NCBI GenBank assembly: GCA_026395155.1
Contig: JAPLZG010000085.1
Coordinates: forward strand, 1 to 11,456
DNA: 11,456 nt
Direction of reading: 5' to 3'
Source: Candidatus Tayloriibacteriota bacterium
GTDB lineage: Bacteria > Patescibacteriota > Minisyncoccia > Phycocordibacterales > GWA1-40-21
Part shown: positions 11,341 to 11,456 of the stretch, piece by piece
Layout of the letters: every line of letters begins with the position of its first letter
How positions within the stretch are numbered: the stretch's first letter is position 1
Position numbers and translations under genes: made by a program
Notes under the pieces: generated by a model
The model's database searches: none
What the model saw: only the letters and a program-made list of their open reading frames with translations
Told to the model about the DNA's origin: nothing

Positions 11341-11456
11341 TTATTGGTGAGCGATGTCCGAATACCTCGTCAGTTCAACTGCGAGGTTGAGGACACGCGC
11401 TGTGTTCTGAATAGTCGGTGGACTATTCCTATTCCAAAAAAACAGCCGTGGTATTG
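11341..11456 (-). repeat. Composite dispersed repeat, copy B (inverted, cut by window end)
   Basis: On the minus strand it matches copy A (6076-6241), including a 33-nt identical block and the CGGCTGTTTTTTTGGAATA block. The CCTCG hairpin is at 11365-11386. The hairpin GAATAGTC/GACTATTC here has a four-base loop, where copy A carries the 60-bp mini-element. The element may extend past 11456. Confidence 0.7.

Overview
The window looks like a low-GC, repeat-rich bacterial genome of the Candidate Phyla Radiation (Patescibacteria/Parcubacteria type). This is inference. It rests on a surface protein built from a peptidoglycan-binding domain plus TIG and 'SPNGGE' Ig-like modules, ribosomal protein genes with A-rich starts lacking a Shine-Dalgarno (SD), and ribosomal spacers filled with short hairpin and ATACGAAT repeats. 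No 16S or other phylogenetic marker beyond EF-Tu and ribosomal proteins is present to settle it.

Left part (1-5670). A small MITE-like palindromic repeat (5-156) precedes a type II toxin-antitoxin pair: a ribbon-helix-helix antitoxin and a RelE/YafQ-like toxin. A 14-bp inverted repeat overlaps the pair's promoter. Next, on the minus strand, is a membrane-anchored protein with a lysozyme-like pattern. It is transcribed divergently from a large secreted surface protein whose promoter carries nine G's between -35 and -10, a classic phase-variation arrangement. The surface protein gene is broken by a frameshift near 2405, apparently from a small deletion inside its second TIG domain. It ends at a stem-loop terminator. 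An unrecognised 160-aa gene follows as its own unit, with two look-alike hairpins in its leader, a strong SD and a strong terminator.

Middle (5670-6573). No gene is supported here. The stretch holds decayed repeats, two copies of a 60-bp mini-element whose hairpin stem shows compensating base changes, and a larger composite repeat. It ends in a strong promoter and a roughly 210-nt leader for tuf.

Right part (6574-11135). tuf, rpsJ, rplC, rplD, rplW and rplB lie in the usual S10-operon order, but every spacer is stretched (67-186 nt) and filled with repeats. EF-Tu has a highly divergent, longer switch I. The rplD ATG that best matches its neighbours is one base out of frame with the protein. 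The cluster stops after rplB at a terminator with a perfect 30-bp stem, so rpsS, rplV and rpsC do not follow directly. An inverted copy of the composite repeat from 6076-6241 runs off the window end at 11456, so the tuf-ribosomal block is bracketed by inverted repeats.

The most noteworthy items are the poly-G promoter switch, the EF-Tu switch I change, the filled and empty sites of the 60-bp mini-element, the ATACGAAT repeat in three successive ribosomal spacers, and the twin-hairpin leader.
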